64,000 bases of DNA from assembly GCA_919901555.1 (NCBI GenBank), contig CAKKPG010000018.1, forward strand, positions 1 to 64,000. Reading direction: 5' to 3'. Origin of the DNA: Nitrospiria bacterium. Its GTDB lineage: Bacteria; Nitrospirota; UBA9217. Shown in pieces: positions 1 to 8,242 of this stretch. A model generated the notes under the pieces. It had not been told where the DNA came from and did no database searches. It saw only the letters and a list, made by a program, of their open reading frames with translations. Each line of letters begins with the position of its first letter. Within the stretch, counting starts at the first letter, position 1. The position numbers and the translations under genes are program-made.

Positions 1-170
1 CTGAGCACAGGCGCAAAAAAGCGCGCCGCGACCGTCATGGCAGCGCCACTTCAGCAAAAACAGCGCGTGCGCAGCGAAAGCGCTGCGGGTACGGGCGCCG
101 ACAGCGTTGCAGTCCCCTAGCACGCCGGCGCGCCTTGCGCCGAAGCGAAGCGGCTGACCTGAGTAGTTAC
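1..170 (-). repeat. Long copy of a MITE-like element, cut by the window start
   Basis: The plus-strand right end is GACCTGAGTAGTTAC at 156-170. The sequence at 1-67, reverse-complemented, matches 39289-39354 with about four differences. In the 39 kb copy this block is followed directly by CGGCAGACCTGAGTAGTTAC, so the missing end probably lies just beyond base 1. The interior is GC-rich with no open frame. It lies downstream of gcvH. I see no gene in 1-181. Confidence 0.7.
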
Positions 171-181
171 TCTCCTGAAAG

Positions 182-571
182 CTATTTCTCCTCTTCCTCC
201 TTGAGAAACTTTTCGTATTCATCCCTGCTCATGAGCTCGTTCACTTCGGAGGGGTCGCTCATTTCGATGACGAGGATCCAGCCGTTGCCGTAGGGGTCCT
301 CGTTAATGATCTCCGGAGAATCGGCCAGGTCCTCGTTCACCTCCACCACCGTGCCGGAAACGGGGCTGATCAACGGAGAGGTGGCCTTGGTTGATTCGAT
401 CTCGGACAGTTCTGAATCGGCGTCCACTTCCGTGTCAATCTCGGGCAGATCGACGTAGACGATATCTCCGAGCTGCTGCTGAGCGTAATCGGTAATGCCG
501 AGGGTTGCGCGTTTGCCTTCCACCCGGACCCACGAATGTTCTCTGTGATACTTTATATCTTCTGGATTCAT
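182..571 (-). CDS. gcvH: Glycine cleavage system H protein
   Basis: Lipoyl carrier of the glycine cleavage system. It shuttles the aminomethyl group from the P to the T protein and electrons to the L protein in the cytoplasm. The 129-residue length is normal. The lipoylated lysine is Lys62 in the ESTKA motif, in a typical biotinyl/lipoyl fold with GDIVYVDLPE before it and SPVSGTV after it. The acidic tail ends in a run of glutamates. The ATG is preceded by a good ribosome site (GGAGGTG) and a sigma70-type promoter. The gcvT and gcvP partners are not in the window. H-like proteins also carry lipoate in other systems, but the sequence is close to standard GcvH. Confidence 0.93.
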   Translation of the reverse strand: MNPEDIKYHREHSWVRVEGKRATLGITDYAQQQLGDIVYVDLPEIDTEVDADSELSEIESTKATSPLISPVSGTVVEVNEDLADSPEIINEDPYGNGWILVIEMSDPSEVNELMSRDEYEKFLKEEEEK

Positions 572-627
572 GTGTCACCTCCGGCGCATGTATGTAATGG
601 TAACGTATGGTTCAGCAAGTGGAAATG

Positions 628-656
628 GTTTTAGCCTAACTATGGGATTTTGTCAA
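628..656 (-). promoter_or_regulatory. Sigma70-type promoter of gcvH
   Basis: On the minus strand, TTGACA (651-656) and TAAAAC (628-633) are separated by exactly 17 bases, about 60 bases upstream of the gcvH start. The match is to the consensus only. Confidence 0.6.
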
Positions 657-684
657 GCAAAAAGATGGCGGAAAGGGGCGAAGG

Positions 685-720
685 AAAAGCAAAAAGGGGA
701 TACGGTTATCGTATCCCCTT
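685..720 (-). terminator. Intrinsic terminator of the rnf operon
   Basis: An 11-bp perfect stem (AAGGGGATACG at 694-704 with CGTATCCCCTT at 710-720, 5-base loop) is followed on the minus strand by TTTTTGCTTTT. It lies about 30 bases after the rnfB stop. Confidence 0.85.
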
Positions 721-752
721 CTCCATCGTCCGTCGTGAACCCTGCCGGCCGG

Positions 753-1913
753 TTACACCCGCGCCGGTTCCTTTTCGCGGGACTTTTTCGGCGCGACCGC
801 GGCAGCAGGCCGTGCCATGGTTATCGCTTTTTTCGGACAGCGGGCCTCGCACATCCCGCATCCGATGCACTTCTCCCGGTTCACCACATGTGCGGACCTC
901 AGGTCTCCCGTGATCGCGTTCACCGGACAGACCTTGGCGCAGACGTCGATGCCGGCGCACTGTGCCGGGTCGATGAAGGCCTTGGGCCTGAGCGGGATAT
1001 GATCTTTGATGGCGCTCGTGGGGCACTTCTTTACGCACAGGCCGCACACGATGCACTTGCCGTGATCGATCCGCGCGAGATTGTTGTCGATTTTTATGGC
1101 TTCAACCGGACAGGTCCGCACGCACATGCCGCAGGCGATGCAGCCCACCTGGCACTTCTTTTTCGTATCGGCCCCCTTGTCTCTGCTGTGGCAGCTGATG
1201 ACAACGGCCTTCGAGGCCTGGGCCAGCTCGATCACCTGCTTGGGGCAGGCGGCGACGCACTTGCCGCAGGCCGTGCACTTATCGGGATGAATGAGAGGAA
1301 GATTGTCCGCGCTCATGGTAATAGCGTCAAAGGGGCAGGCCCGCATGCAGGTGCCGTATCCGAGGCAGCCGAACTCACAGGACTTGTCGCCGCCGGCGGC
1401 CAGCACCGCGGCGGTGCAGTCCATGACGCCGCTATAGATGAACCTCCGCCGGGAGAGCGACGCGCCCCCCTGGCAGAACACGCGGGCGATCTTGGGCTCA
1501 ATCTTCTCCGCCCGCTTGCCGGTGATCTCGGCGATCTTCTCGGCCACGGCGCTCTTTCCGGGAGCGCACATGTTCACCGCCACATCGGGGTTCCCGACGA
1601 CCGCTTCCGCGTATCCCATGCACCCGGCGAACCCGCAGGCGCCGCAGTTGGCCCCGGGGAGCGTTTCGCGCACCTGTTCGACCTTGGGATCAACCTTGAC
1701 GACGAACCGCGCGGCAACGATGGCAAGGGCGACGCCGAACAAGATGCCGAGCGCCGCCAGCACGCCGACCGCAAGCAAGATCGTTTTCGGCGCGACGTAC
1801 TCGACGGCCTCTGTCGATCCTCCCACGCCTGCCTGGGGAATGAGGCGATTCACCACGATGTCCAGCATCCGATGGAACAGGGGGGTCATGATATGCGCGA
1901 TTTGTTCAACCAT
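753..1913 (-). CDS. rnfB: Rnf complex iron-sulfur subunit RnfB, extended ferredoxin-rich form
   Basis: Electron-entry subunit of the Rnf ferredoxin:NAD oxidoreductase, anchored to the inner membrane. A single membrane helix lies at about residues 42-67. The Fe-S domain follows, with Cys90, Cys93, Cys98 and Cys116. Next come six CxxCxxCxxxCP-type motifs between about residues 180 and 370, one of them relaxed (CAGIDVCAKVCP). That gives potentially seven [4Fe-4S] clusters. At 386 residues it is much longer than the roughly 190-residue proteobacterial RnfB and nearer the long clostridial forms. It is the last gene of rnfCDGEAB, 30 bases after rnfA, followed by a strong terminator. Confidence 0.93.
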   Translation of the reverse strand: MVEQIAHIMTPLFHRMLDIVVNRLIPQAGVGGSTEAVEYVAPKTILLAVGVLAALGILFGVALAIVAARFVVKVDPKVEQVRETLPGANCGACGFAGCMGYAEAVVGNPDVAVNMCAPGKSAVAEKIAEITGKRAEKIEPKIARVFCQGGASLSRRRFIYSGVMDCTAAVLAAGGDKSCEFGCLGYGTCMRACPFDAITMSADNLPLIHPDKCTACGKCVAACPKQVIELAQASKAVVISCHSRDKGADTKKKCQVGCIACGMCVRTCPVEAIKIDNNLARIDHGKCIVCGLCVKKCPTSAIKDHIPLRPKAFIDPAQCAGIDVCAKVCPVNAITGDLRSAHVVNREKCIGCGMCEARCPKKAITMARPAAAVAPKKSREKEPARV

Positions 1914-1943
1914 AGTCTTGTACCTTCGTTCCGTGATTTAATA

Positions 1944-2537
1944 CTACAGGGTGATCATCCCTGAGAACCCTAAAAATGCCAACGCGATGAGACCGGTCAG
2001 CACGAATGAAATCGGCAGTCCCTGAAAGGATTTAGGAACGTCTGCAAGCTCCAGCTTTTCCCGGATACTCGCCATGATAATGAGCGCGAGGCTGAAACCA
2101 AGACCCGAACCCAGGGCAAGCGCCATGCTTTCGAAAAGGCCGTAGTGCTCATCGGCGTTGATGAGCGGCACCGCAAGGATGATGCAGTTCGTCACGATCA
2201 GCGCAAGGTAGATGCCCAGCTTATAGTAGAGCGCCGGGGTCATCTTCTTCATCATGGTGTCCGCCGCCTGCACGAAGGCGGCAACCACGCCGATAAAAAT
2301 AACGATCTTTAAGAATCCCAGCTGATAGGGGACCATGACGTAAGTGTAGATGAGCCAGTTCAGGGCTGCACCGACCAGCATCACGGCAGTGAAGGTAAAG
2401 CTCATGCCCACGGCCGTTTCCATCCTTTTCGTCACGCCGAAGAAGATGCAGAGGCCGAGATACCGCGAGAACACAAAGTTATTGATGAGCGCGGATGCTA
2501 TGAATATGGTCAGTACATGTTCCCAATTGATATGCAT
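1944..2537 (-). CDS. rnfA: Rnf complex membrane subunit RnfA
   Basis: Integral membrane subunit with about six helices, homologous to NqrE. With RnfE it forms the inner core that carries electrons and ions across the membrane. The 197-residue length is normal. Family sequence is clear, for example NNFVFSRYLGLC near the N terminus, whose cysteine belongs to the conserved cluster-binding set of RnfA/RnfE. A module of repeated short words (2553-2627) separates it from rnfE. It is otherwise collinear with the operon. Confidence 0.94.
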   Translation of the reverse strand: MHINWEHVLTIFIASALINNFVFSRYLGLCIFFGVTKRMETAVGMSFTFTAVMLVGAALNWLIYTYVMVPYQLGFLKIVIFIGVVAAFVQAADTMMKKMTPALYYKLGIYLALIVTNCIILAVPLINADEHYGLFESMALALGSGLGFSLALIIMASIREKLELADVPKSFQGLPISFVLTGLIALAFLGFSGMITL

Positions 2538-2552
2538 GGTACCCTCCGGTAA

Positions 2553-2627
2553 TGAGTCTCAAGAGTTGTTGAGTTTTGGAATTTATGAGTTAACTCCTCA
2601 ACGCCTCAACTCAGAAAACTCTGAACT
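2553..2627. repeat. Word-palindrome module between rnfE and rnfA
   Basis: Left arm with GAG/GAGTT words (GAGTCTCAAGAGTTGTTGAG) and right arm with their complements (CTCAACGCCTCAACTC, CTGAACTC). It interrupts an operon whose other junctions overlap or are short. Confidence 0.6.
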
Positions 2628-2628
2628 C

Positions 2629-3270
2629 TTAATGCGCTCCGCCGCCCGATCCCGTTCCGCCGAAGAATTTCCGGTCGATCCAGTTGAGAAAGCCCATCAT
2701 GAATCCCATGGCAAAGAATCCTCCCGTGGGCAATATCATGATCAAGAGCGGCTTGACCGCCTTTCCATCGACAACCAATATCTGATGTCCCCAGAGGGAC
2801 CCCTTGCCCAGAAATTCCCTGAAAATGCCCAGGAGCACGAGGGCAAGGAGGAACCCCAGGCCCATGGACGCGCCGTCGACAATGGACGGCAGGAGCTTGT
2901 TCCTGCTGGCGAACATTTCAGCGCGGGAAAGGACGATGGCGAAAGCAACGATGAGCATAATGTAGAGCCCCATGTCCTTGTAAACCGCTCTTTGAGTGGC
3001 CGCCATCACCTGATCGGTCACCGTGACCCAGGTGGCGATAATGAACATATAGGACGGGATGCGGACCTTCGGATTGATGAAATTTCTGATGAGGGAAACG
3101 GTGGCATTGACCATCGTCATGACGAAGAGCACCGCCACGCCCATGAGAAAACCGTTCTTGACCCCGCTGGTCACGGCCACGGCCGGGCAGAGTGACAGCG
3201 CCAGCCGGAAGACCGGGTTTTCTCCGAATATGCCGTTCTTGAATATCGTCCCGTAGTTCGTATTCGTCAT
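2629..3270 (-). CDS. rnfE: Rnf complex membrane subunit RnfE
   Basis: Integral membrane subunit of Rnf, homologous to NqrD and related to RnfA, with about six helices. The 213 residues end in a Gly-rich tail (GGTGSGGGAH). Conserved family features include the NPVFRLALSLCPAVAV stretch near the N terminus, with the cluster cysteine. The ATG overlaps the rnfG stop by four bases, implying translational coupling. Confidence 0.94.
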   Translation of the reverse strand: MTNTNYGTIFKNGIFGENPVFRLALSLCPAVAVTSGVKNGFLMGVAVLFVMTMVNATVSLIRNFINPKVRIPSYMFIIATWVTVTDQVMAATQRAVYKDMGLYIMLIVAFAIVLSRAEMFASRNKLLPSIVDGASMGLGFLLALVLLGIFREFLGKGSLWGHQILVVDGKAVKPLLIMILPTGGFFAMGFMMGFLNWIDRKFFGGTGSGGGAH

Positions 3271-3857
3271 TTCGTCACCTCGCGGGCCGCCGTCCTCAGC
3301 CCGGCCCCGTATTTATCGACGAGCGTCTGGACAGCGTCCTTCACGCCGTTGGTCACGGCGCGGCTCGAGATCGTCGCGCCCGATATGGCCTGGATGTTCT
3401 CCTTGGTCTCGCTCTTGACGAGCACCAGCTGCGAGAGGCCCTTGCCTTTGAACTGGTCGAGGAACAGCGCCCGGTCCTCCACCTGGTCTCCGAGACCCGG
3501 GGTTTCCGCGTGATGCAGGACCTTGATGTCCTTGATCTTCAGGTCAATGTCCAGGGAGACGAGCATCTGGATGTAGCTGGAATATCCCTTGCCTGCGGTG
3601 CTCGCGATGTAGGCCACGGGCCTGCCCGACGACGTCGCCGCGTAATACTCGTAGGGTTTACTATGATTCGTCCATTTCCCGGCCGGTTTAATGGGGTCGG
3701 TGGCATCGGGCGCCATTTCTTTCAGGGCTTCTTCCTTCTCTTTCTTCTCTGCGGCAAACCGCACCGGCGAGGTGTATTTATACGTGACCCCCATGATCAG
3801 GCCGGCGGCAATGAAAATCACGACCAGGCTCAGGGTTATCTTCAGCATATCCTTCAT
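3267..3857 (-). CDS. rnfG: Rnf complex flavoprotein subunit RnfG
   Basis: Subunit with one N-terminal membrane helix (about residues 5-27) and an extracytoplasmic FMN-binding domain. FMN should be attached covalently to Thr162 in the SGATISS motif, the flavinylation site of RnfG/NqrC proteins. The 196-residue length is normal. It overlaps rnfD and rnfE by four bases on each side. An ApbE-type flavin transferase is needed for maturation, and none is in the window. Confidence 0.93.
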   Translation of the reverse strand: MKDMLKITLSLVVIFIAAGLIMGVTYKYTSPVRFAAEKKEKEEALKEMAPDATDPIKPAGKWTNHSKPYEYYAATSSGRPVAYIASTAGKGYSSYIQMLVSLDIDLKIKDIKVLHHAETPGLGDQVEDRALFLDQFKGKGLSQLVLVKSETKENIQAISGATISSRAVTNGVKDAVQTLVDKYGAGLRTAAREVTK

Positions 3858-4888
3858 TTTTTCACCCCCTTGGCCTCTGCTTTCCCGAACACGCGGCTCC
3901 TCATGCGCCGGTCCAGCAGCGGAGCAAAACAGTTCATAAGGAGGATGGCGAACATGACGCCCTCGGGGTATCCGCCCTTCAGGCGGATGAGCGCCGTCAA
4001 CGCGCCGCAGGCGATGCCGAATATGACCTGCGCGCTCCTCACCGACGGGCCGGTGACGTAATCGGTTGCCATAAAGAAGGCGCCGAGGATCAAGCCGCCC
4101 GAGATCATGTGAAAGACGGGGTCGCCGGTCATGAGGCCCTCTTTTCCCCCGAATATCCAGGTGAGAAGAGCGGTCGTCGCGATGAATGACAGGGGGATGT
4201 GCCAGGTGATATAGCGCTTCAGGAGCAGGAACGCCGCCCCCAGCAGCAGCGCGATGGTCGCGGTCTCTCCCAGGGAGCCGGCCCGGTTGCCCATGAGCAG
4301 TGACTGATAGAGCTCCCCGTGGGTATGAAATACTTCGAGGAGTCTGGCCATGCCTTCTTCCTTCAAGATGCCCAGCGGGGTGGCCGTCGTCTTCGCGTCC
4401 ATGCCGAGCACGTTGGCAACAGGCTCATAGTACGTCGTCATGAGCTTGGGGAAGCTTATGAGGATGAACGCCCGGCCGATGAGCGCGGGGTTGAAGATGT
4501 TGAAACCCAGACCACCGAAAAGCTGCTTGGTGATGACGATGGCCACGAAGGACCCTACCGCGGGGATGTACAGCGGCACGCTCGACGGAACGTTGAGCGC
4601 GATGAGAAGGCCGGTGAGGAACGCGCTCCCGTCCGTAATGGTGGTGACCGGCTTTTTGAGCATCTTCTGCCCCGCCGCCTCGGACAGCACGGCGGCGATG
4701 ATGCTGACGGCAATCACCCACACTGCGCGCAGACCGAAGTAATACACTGACATGAGCGTCGCCGGCAGAAGAGCGCCGCTGACGGTCCACATGATCTTGG
4801 CGGTGCTCTCTTCGGAACGCATGTGAGGTCCGACGGAAACGATAAGCTGCGGCCGGGCCTTTGGCTGTTCTTTTGCGGATGCTTCCAT
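3854..4888 (-). CDS. rnfD: Rnf complex membrane flavoprotein subunit RnfD
   Basis: Multi-helix membrane subunit homologous to NqrB, thought to take part in ion translocation. The chosen ATG at 4888 gives 344 residues and has GAGAGG upstream. The open frame runs further upstream into the repeat after rnfC and is not used. The covalent FMN site is most likely Thr170 in the TTATPL motif. The C terminus overlaps rnfG by four bases. Family signature DYVTGPSVRSAQ is present near the C-terminal third. Confidence 0.93.
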   Translation of the reverse strand: MEASAKEQPKARPQLIVSVGPHMRSEESTAKIMWTVSGALLPATLMSVYYFGLRAVWVIAVSIIAAVLSEAAGQKMLKKPVTTITDGSAFLTGLLIALNVPSSVPLYIPAVGSFVAIVITKQLFGGLGFNIFNPALIGRAFILISFPKLMTTYYEPVANVLGMDAKTTATPLGILKEEGMARLLEVFHTHGELYQSLLMGNRAGSLGETATIALLLGAAFLLLKRYITWHIPLSFIATTALLTWIFGGKEGLMTGDPVFHMISGGLILGAFFMATDYVTGPSVRSAQVIFGIACGALTALIRLKGGYPEGVMFAILLMNCFAPLLDRRMRSRVFGKAEAKGVKK

Positions 4889-4910
4889 CTCGTTAACCTC
4901 TCTTCTATAC

Positions 4911-4956
4911 GCAGGGAGCATGGGGCATAGGGCATGGGGCACTGCCCTCTGCTCCT
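4911..4956. repeat. Word-palindrome module between rnfC and rnfD
   Basis: GGAGCATGGGGCATAGGGCA on one side and TGCCCTCTGCTCC on the other. The word is GGCATAG/GGCATGG, also used at 10052, 47301 and 49312. Confidence 0.6.
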
Positions 4957-6291
4957 TCAGTTCTTCTTCTTTGCCAGCTCTTTCTTTGCTTTCTTCACCC
5001 ACTGGACCATGGGCCGGTTCGCGGGACAGACAAAGGTGCACGAACCGCATTCGAAGCAGTCCATGAGGTTATATTCCCTGGCGTCCTCGTAGTGGCCCTT
5101 TTCGATGAAGATGCCCAGGAGGGACGGCTGGAGCTTCATGGGACAGGCGTCGATGCAGCGGGCGCAGCGGATGCACGGGCCGTAGGGTCTCGTGCTGACC
5201 TCGGATTCCGGAAGCACCAGGATGCCCGAGGTGCCCTTGATCACCGGCACGTCCAGGGTGTACTGGCTGATACCCATCATGGGGCCGCCGGAAATCACCT
5301 TGGCTGCGGACTCCGTCAGGCCTCCCGCTTCTTCAATGAGCTGCGAGAACGGCGTGCCGATGCGTGCAAGGAAGTTCTTGGGGTCCTTCACGCCCCTGCC
5401 GGTCACGGTCACGTACCGCTCGATGAGCGGCCGGCCGTAGCGCACGGCGTCATAGATTGCCGCCGCCGTGCCGACGTTCTGCACCACCACACCTATATCC
5501 ATGGGAAGGCCGCCCGCGGGCACGGTTCTGCCGGCAATGGCCTTGATGAGCATCTTTTCCGCACCCTGGGGATATTTGACCATCACCGGCCACACCTGGA
5601 TCTCAGGGCTTCCGGCAACGGCCTTCTTCATGGACTCGACGGCATCGGGCTTGTTCGCCTCGATGCCCACGTAGCCCTTCTTCACGTTCAGGATCTTCAT
5701 GAGGATCTTCAGACCCTCGATGATCTCCTTCGGCTTTTCAAGCATCAGCCGGTGGTCCGAGGTGAGATAAGGCTCGCATTCCGCGCCGTTGAGGATCACC
5801 ACGTCAACCGGTTTTTCCTTGGGCGGCGAGAGCTTCACGTGCGTGGGGAACGTGGCCCCTCCCATGCCCACGATGCCCGCCTCCTGCACCATTTTCTTCA
5901 GTTCATCAGGGCTGAGCACGCCGTAATCCGGGGTCTCCCTGAGGCCTGAGACCCATTCGTCCATGCCGTCGCTCTCGATGACGATGGACGTCACGTCCAT
6001 GCCGAGAACGTGCGGGAAATTCCCGATGGCCGCAACCTTGCCCGAGACAGAGGCATGAACAGGGGCGGACACAAATCCGCCGCTCTCGCCGATCCTCTCT
6101 CCTTTTTTGATTTCCTGACCGATAACGACGAGGGGTTTGCTGGGTGCTCCGATGTGCTGGCTTAAGGGGATGACGACTCTCTTGGGGACGGCTGCTGCGA
6201 CGGTTGGCTTGTGAGCGGTGAGTTCTTTGTTTCCCGCGGGATGCACACCTCCGCTGAAGGTGGCATGGGTCTTTACGGTTGTTGCTTCCAT
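4957..6291 (-). CDS. rnfC: Rnf complex NADH-binding subunit RnfC
   Basis: Peripheral cytoplasmic subunit that binds NAD(H) and FMN and passes electrons toward the membrane part. The 444 residues contain an N-terminal barrel-sandwich domain (FSGGVHPAGNKELT, QEIKKGERIGE), an NADH-dehydrogenase-like central domain with GMGGATFPTHVK and NGAECEPYLTSDHR, and two C-terminal [4Fe-4S] motifs starting at Cys373 (CIRCARCIDACP) and Cys412 (CFECGSCTFVCP). It is the first gene of the operon, about 90 bases after a near-consensus promoter, with AAGGTGAG before the ATG. Confidence 0.95.
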   Translation of the reverse strand: MEATTVKTHATFSGGVHPAGNKELTAHKPTVAAAVPKRVVIPLSQHIGAPSKPLVVIGQEIKKGERIGESGGFVSAPVHASVSGKVAAIGNFPHVLGMDVTSIVIESDGMDEWVSGLRETPDYGVLSPDELKKMVQEAGIVGMGGATFPTHVKLSPPKEKPVDVVILNGAECEPYLTSDHRLMLEKPKEIIEGLKILMKILNVKKGYVGIEANKPDAVESMKKAVAGSPEIQVWPVMVKYPQGAEKMLIKAIAGRTVPAGGLPMDIGVVVQNVGTAAAIYDAVRYGRPLIERYVTVTGRGVKDPKNFLARIGTPFSQLIEEAGGLTESAAKVISGGPMMGISQYTLDVPVIKGTSGILVLPESEVSTRPYGPCIRCARCIDACPMKLQPSLLGIFIEKGHYEDAREYNLMDCFECGSCTFVCPANRPMVQWVKKAKKELAKKKN

Positions 6292-6550
6292 AATCGACTC
6301 ACCTTATAGTATTCAGAGGGTATAAGCTTCCTGTTGCAAAGAGAAACTGTAAAACTGCCGTTTGAGGAAATCAAAAACCGGAGAGGTTATAACAGAATGA
6401 CAGGTATGTGTCAAGCAGTTTTTTGTTTTGCCATGAAGCAGGCTGATGCACTGTCATTGCGGACACCTCGAAGCGCGCCGTCTCCGCCGGCAGAGTCAGC
6501 GGAAGCTCCGGGCGCCCGCCATGACAGCGGGATGACGCCAACCGGACGGT
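6292..6550. other. Intergenic region between rnfC and the NifU-like gene
   Basis: Holds the rnf promoter (6386-6414) and leader. At about 6450-6535 it also holds a degenerate GC-rich inverted sequence starting TGTCATTGCGGAC and ending CCATGACAGCGGG, reminiscent of the repeat at 24321. No gene is visible. Confidence 0.4.
6386..6414 (-). promoter_or_regulatory. Sigma70-type promoter of the rnf operon
   Basis: Minus strand TTGACA (6409-6414) and TATAAC (6386-6391) with a 17-base spacer. The leader is about 90 bases. Confidence 0.75.
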
Positions 6551-6775
6551 TTATGCAACCGCCACGACTTCCTTCACCTCGGGGACCTGCTGCTTCAGCA
6601 TTTTTTCCACGCCCATTTTGAGCGTCATGGTGGACATGGGACAGGATCCGCAGGCCCCTTTGAGCCTTACCTTTACCACGCCGTTCTCATCAACGCTGAC
6701 AAGCTCGATGTCTCCCCCGTCGGCCTGGAGCGCAGGCCGCACCTTTTTGAGCGCCTCTTCTACTCTCTCTTTCAT
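6551..6775 (-). CDS. NifU-like C-terminal domain Fe-S cluster carrier
   Basis: A 74-residue stand-alone NifU C-terminal domain (NfuA type) that assembles and hands on [4Fe-4S] clusters. The cluster cysteines are in ACGSCPMS, after the family signature [11 protein letters not shown]. The start at 6775 is chosen because AAGGAG lies just upstream and homologues begin [10 protein letters not shown] longer frame upstream is not supported. A maturation factor of this kind fits a region rich in Fe-S and haem proteins, but a dedicated role for Rnf is only inference. Confidence 0.9.
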   Translation of the reverse strand: MKERVEEALKKVRPALQADGGDIELVSVDENGVVKVRLKGACGSCPMSTMTLKMGVEKMLKQQVPEVKEVVAVA

Positions 6776-7013
6776 GGTGAATTCTCCTTGTCTGATGATC
6801 TCCGATTGCAGGGATTTTTCCAACCGGTGCAATCGGGATGCACTAAATTGAAATTGTGATAAATTATACACCATTCCTGTCCTGTTTCACAGCATTTTTT
6901 CAGGGCGAGGGGGCGGATTTCCCGGGGGGTTACACCAGCGGTGCCTCATTCCGGTCTCATGAACCGAGGGCAAGAACGCTTCATACGGTGAAACATCCTT
7001 CCTTACGAGCAAA

Positions 7014-7436
7014 CTACTTCTGGCCTGGTGACGCCGCGGAGGGTTGGAGCTTTTCCTGCTCCTTGGATTCGAGGACAAAAAGGTACAGGTCGCGGCACAT
7101 CCGGAGTCTTTTGAGGTAGACTTTTCTGGGCGTCTCGTCGAGCCCTTCGATGCGGAGTTTCAGTTTATCGCAGCGTTGAATGAGGCTCTTTAACTCGTCA
7201 ACCGTGAGAGACATCGCATCATCGTTTTTTGCGCATATCTCGTCGTATTCGGCTTTCCAGCTCTGCTCTGCATATGCCGCCTGCGGAGAAAGGAACATGC
7301 TCCGTGACGGTCCTTCGCCGCCGAAGGAGACAACGGCCGCCGGCACGGCGAGAAGAAGCGAGATAATCACCGGCAGGAGCGACACTCGTTGCGGGAGGCT
7401 CGGTCCGTCGTTTACATGAGAGCTTTTTGGATCCAT
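7014..7436 (-). CDS. Exported or membrane-anchored protein of unknown function
   Basis: 140 residues. A hydrophobic segment at about residues 18-42 reads as a signal anchor or signal peptide. The rest is a charged, probably helical domain with two cysteines. I do not recognise a family. It follows the second cytochrome gene by 11 bases in the same direction, so it is probably the third gene of the cytochrome unit and may assist or bind the cytochromes. The ATG at 7436 is preferred over an upstream extension, which would lie in the cytochrome gene. Confidence 0.6.
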   Translation of the reverse strand: MDPKSSHVNDGPSLPQRVSLLPVIISLLLAVPAAVVSFGGEGPSRSMFLSPQAAYAEQSWKAEYDEICAKNDDAMSLTVDELKSLIQRCDKLKLRIEGLDETPRKVYLKRLRMCRDLYLFVLESKEQEKLQPSAASPGQK

Positions 7437-7447
7437 GGGAACGCCCC

Positions 7448-8242
7448 TTAATTTCCTTTTATCCCCGGATGGCAGCGCTTGCAGTCGTCCATGGGGAACG
7501 CCACGTTCAGATGGCATACCCCGCAGAATTCGCCGTTCAGTATCCTGGTCATGAGGAAATGCTTCGTCGTCTTCTTCTTGATGTTGAAGATGTCCGGGTG
7601 GCAGTTGTTGCAGTCGAGCCAGCGCGTGTGCACCTTGTGCGGAAAGACCGCCGGGGGGATATTGAACCATTCCGCCTCCAGGGAGAGGGTCTTATCAAAG
7701 GTGATCTCGGCCGGTTTGATCGTCCCCTCATAGACCGGCTTGATCAATCCCGTTTCAAGGGCCTTCACCCAGTCGATGCGGTTGCCGAACCGGGTCTTCG
7801 GGAACGGGGAAAGCTCGGAGAACTTTTCCTTGCCATAGGCGCGGTTTCCGTTATGGCACTTGTCGCAGTTGGGCTTGTCGTGCCCGAAGACCACCTTGCC
7901 GTCATGCTCCTTGCCGTCGTGGCACGCGCCGCAGTATCTGCCGGCCTTGTTCGCCGCTTCCGTGATCTCCGTGGTGTTCACCTTCATATTGAATTCCAGC
8001 TCGAAATGGCAGACACGGCAGGTGTATTTCCTGCGGTGGCTCCAGTGGGAGAACGTGACGGGTTCTTCTCCATTCCTCCCTGAAAGCCTGTTTATCAGGA
8101 GGTTGCCGTACTCGGCCGGCGGCAACCCGGGCGGCAGGTCCCAGTAATTCCCCGCGCCTGCGGACTCCCTGGGCGCGGCAGTGATGCCGAGACCGGACAG
8201 GAGGAGCAGCGCAAGGATTATTGAACGGGTTTTGAATGGCAT
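7448..8242 (-). CDS. Hexahaem c-type cytochrome (cytochrome c7/c3-like), copy 2
   Basis: Periplasmic electron carrier. From the ATG at 8242 it has 264 residues with a signal peptide (TRSIILALLLLSGLGITAA). Six CxxCH sites are seen: CRVCH, CGACH, CDKCH, CNNCH, CGVCH, CKRCH. Two half-domains each begin with an F-S-H-x-x-H pattern (FSHWSH, FPHKVH) that supplies distal haem ligands, as in the c7-type triheme family. It is a paralogue of the gene before it, aligning haem for haem. Its start overlaps that gene by 25 bases. The partner reductase is not evident. The Shine-Dalgarno site is weak, so coupling is likely. Confidence 0.85.
   Translation of the reverse strand: MPFKTRSIILALLLLSGLGITAAPRESAGAGNYWDLPPGLPPAEYGNLLINRLSGRNGEEPVTFSHWSHRRKYTCRVCHFELEFNMKVNTTEITEAANKAGRYCGACHDGKEHDGKVVFGHDKPNCDKCHNGNRAYGKEKFSELSPFPKTRFGNRIDWVKALETGLIKPVYEGTIKPAEITFDKTLSLEAEWFNIPPAVFPHKVHTRWLDCNNCHPDIFNIKKKTTKHFLMTRILNGEFCGVCHLNVAFPMDDCKRCHPGIKGN

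Noticed and set aside
570..1964. 464-codon open frame on the plus strand opposite rnfB
   Set aside because: It is the antisense of a clear Fe-S protein in GC-rich codons. The composition is His/Gly/Ala-rich with no family match, and there is no ribosome site.
6450..6535. Second copy of the 24321-type palindromic repeat
   Set aside because: It shares only TGTCATTGCGG and CATGACAGCGG-like ends; too diverged to call with confidence.
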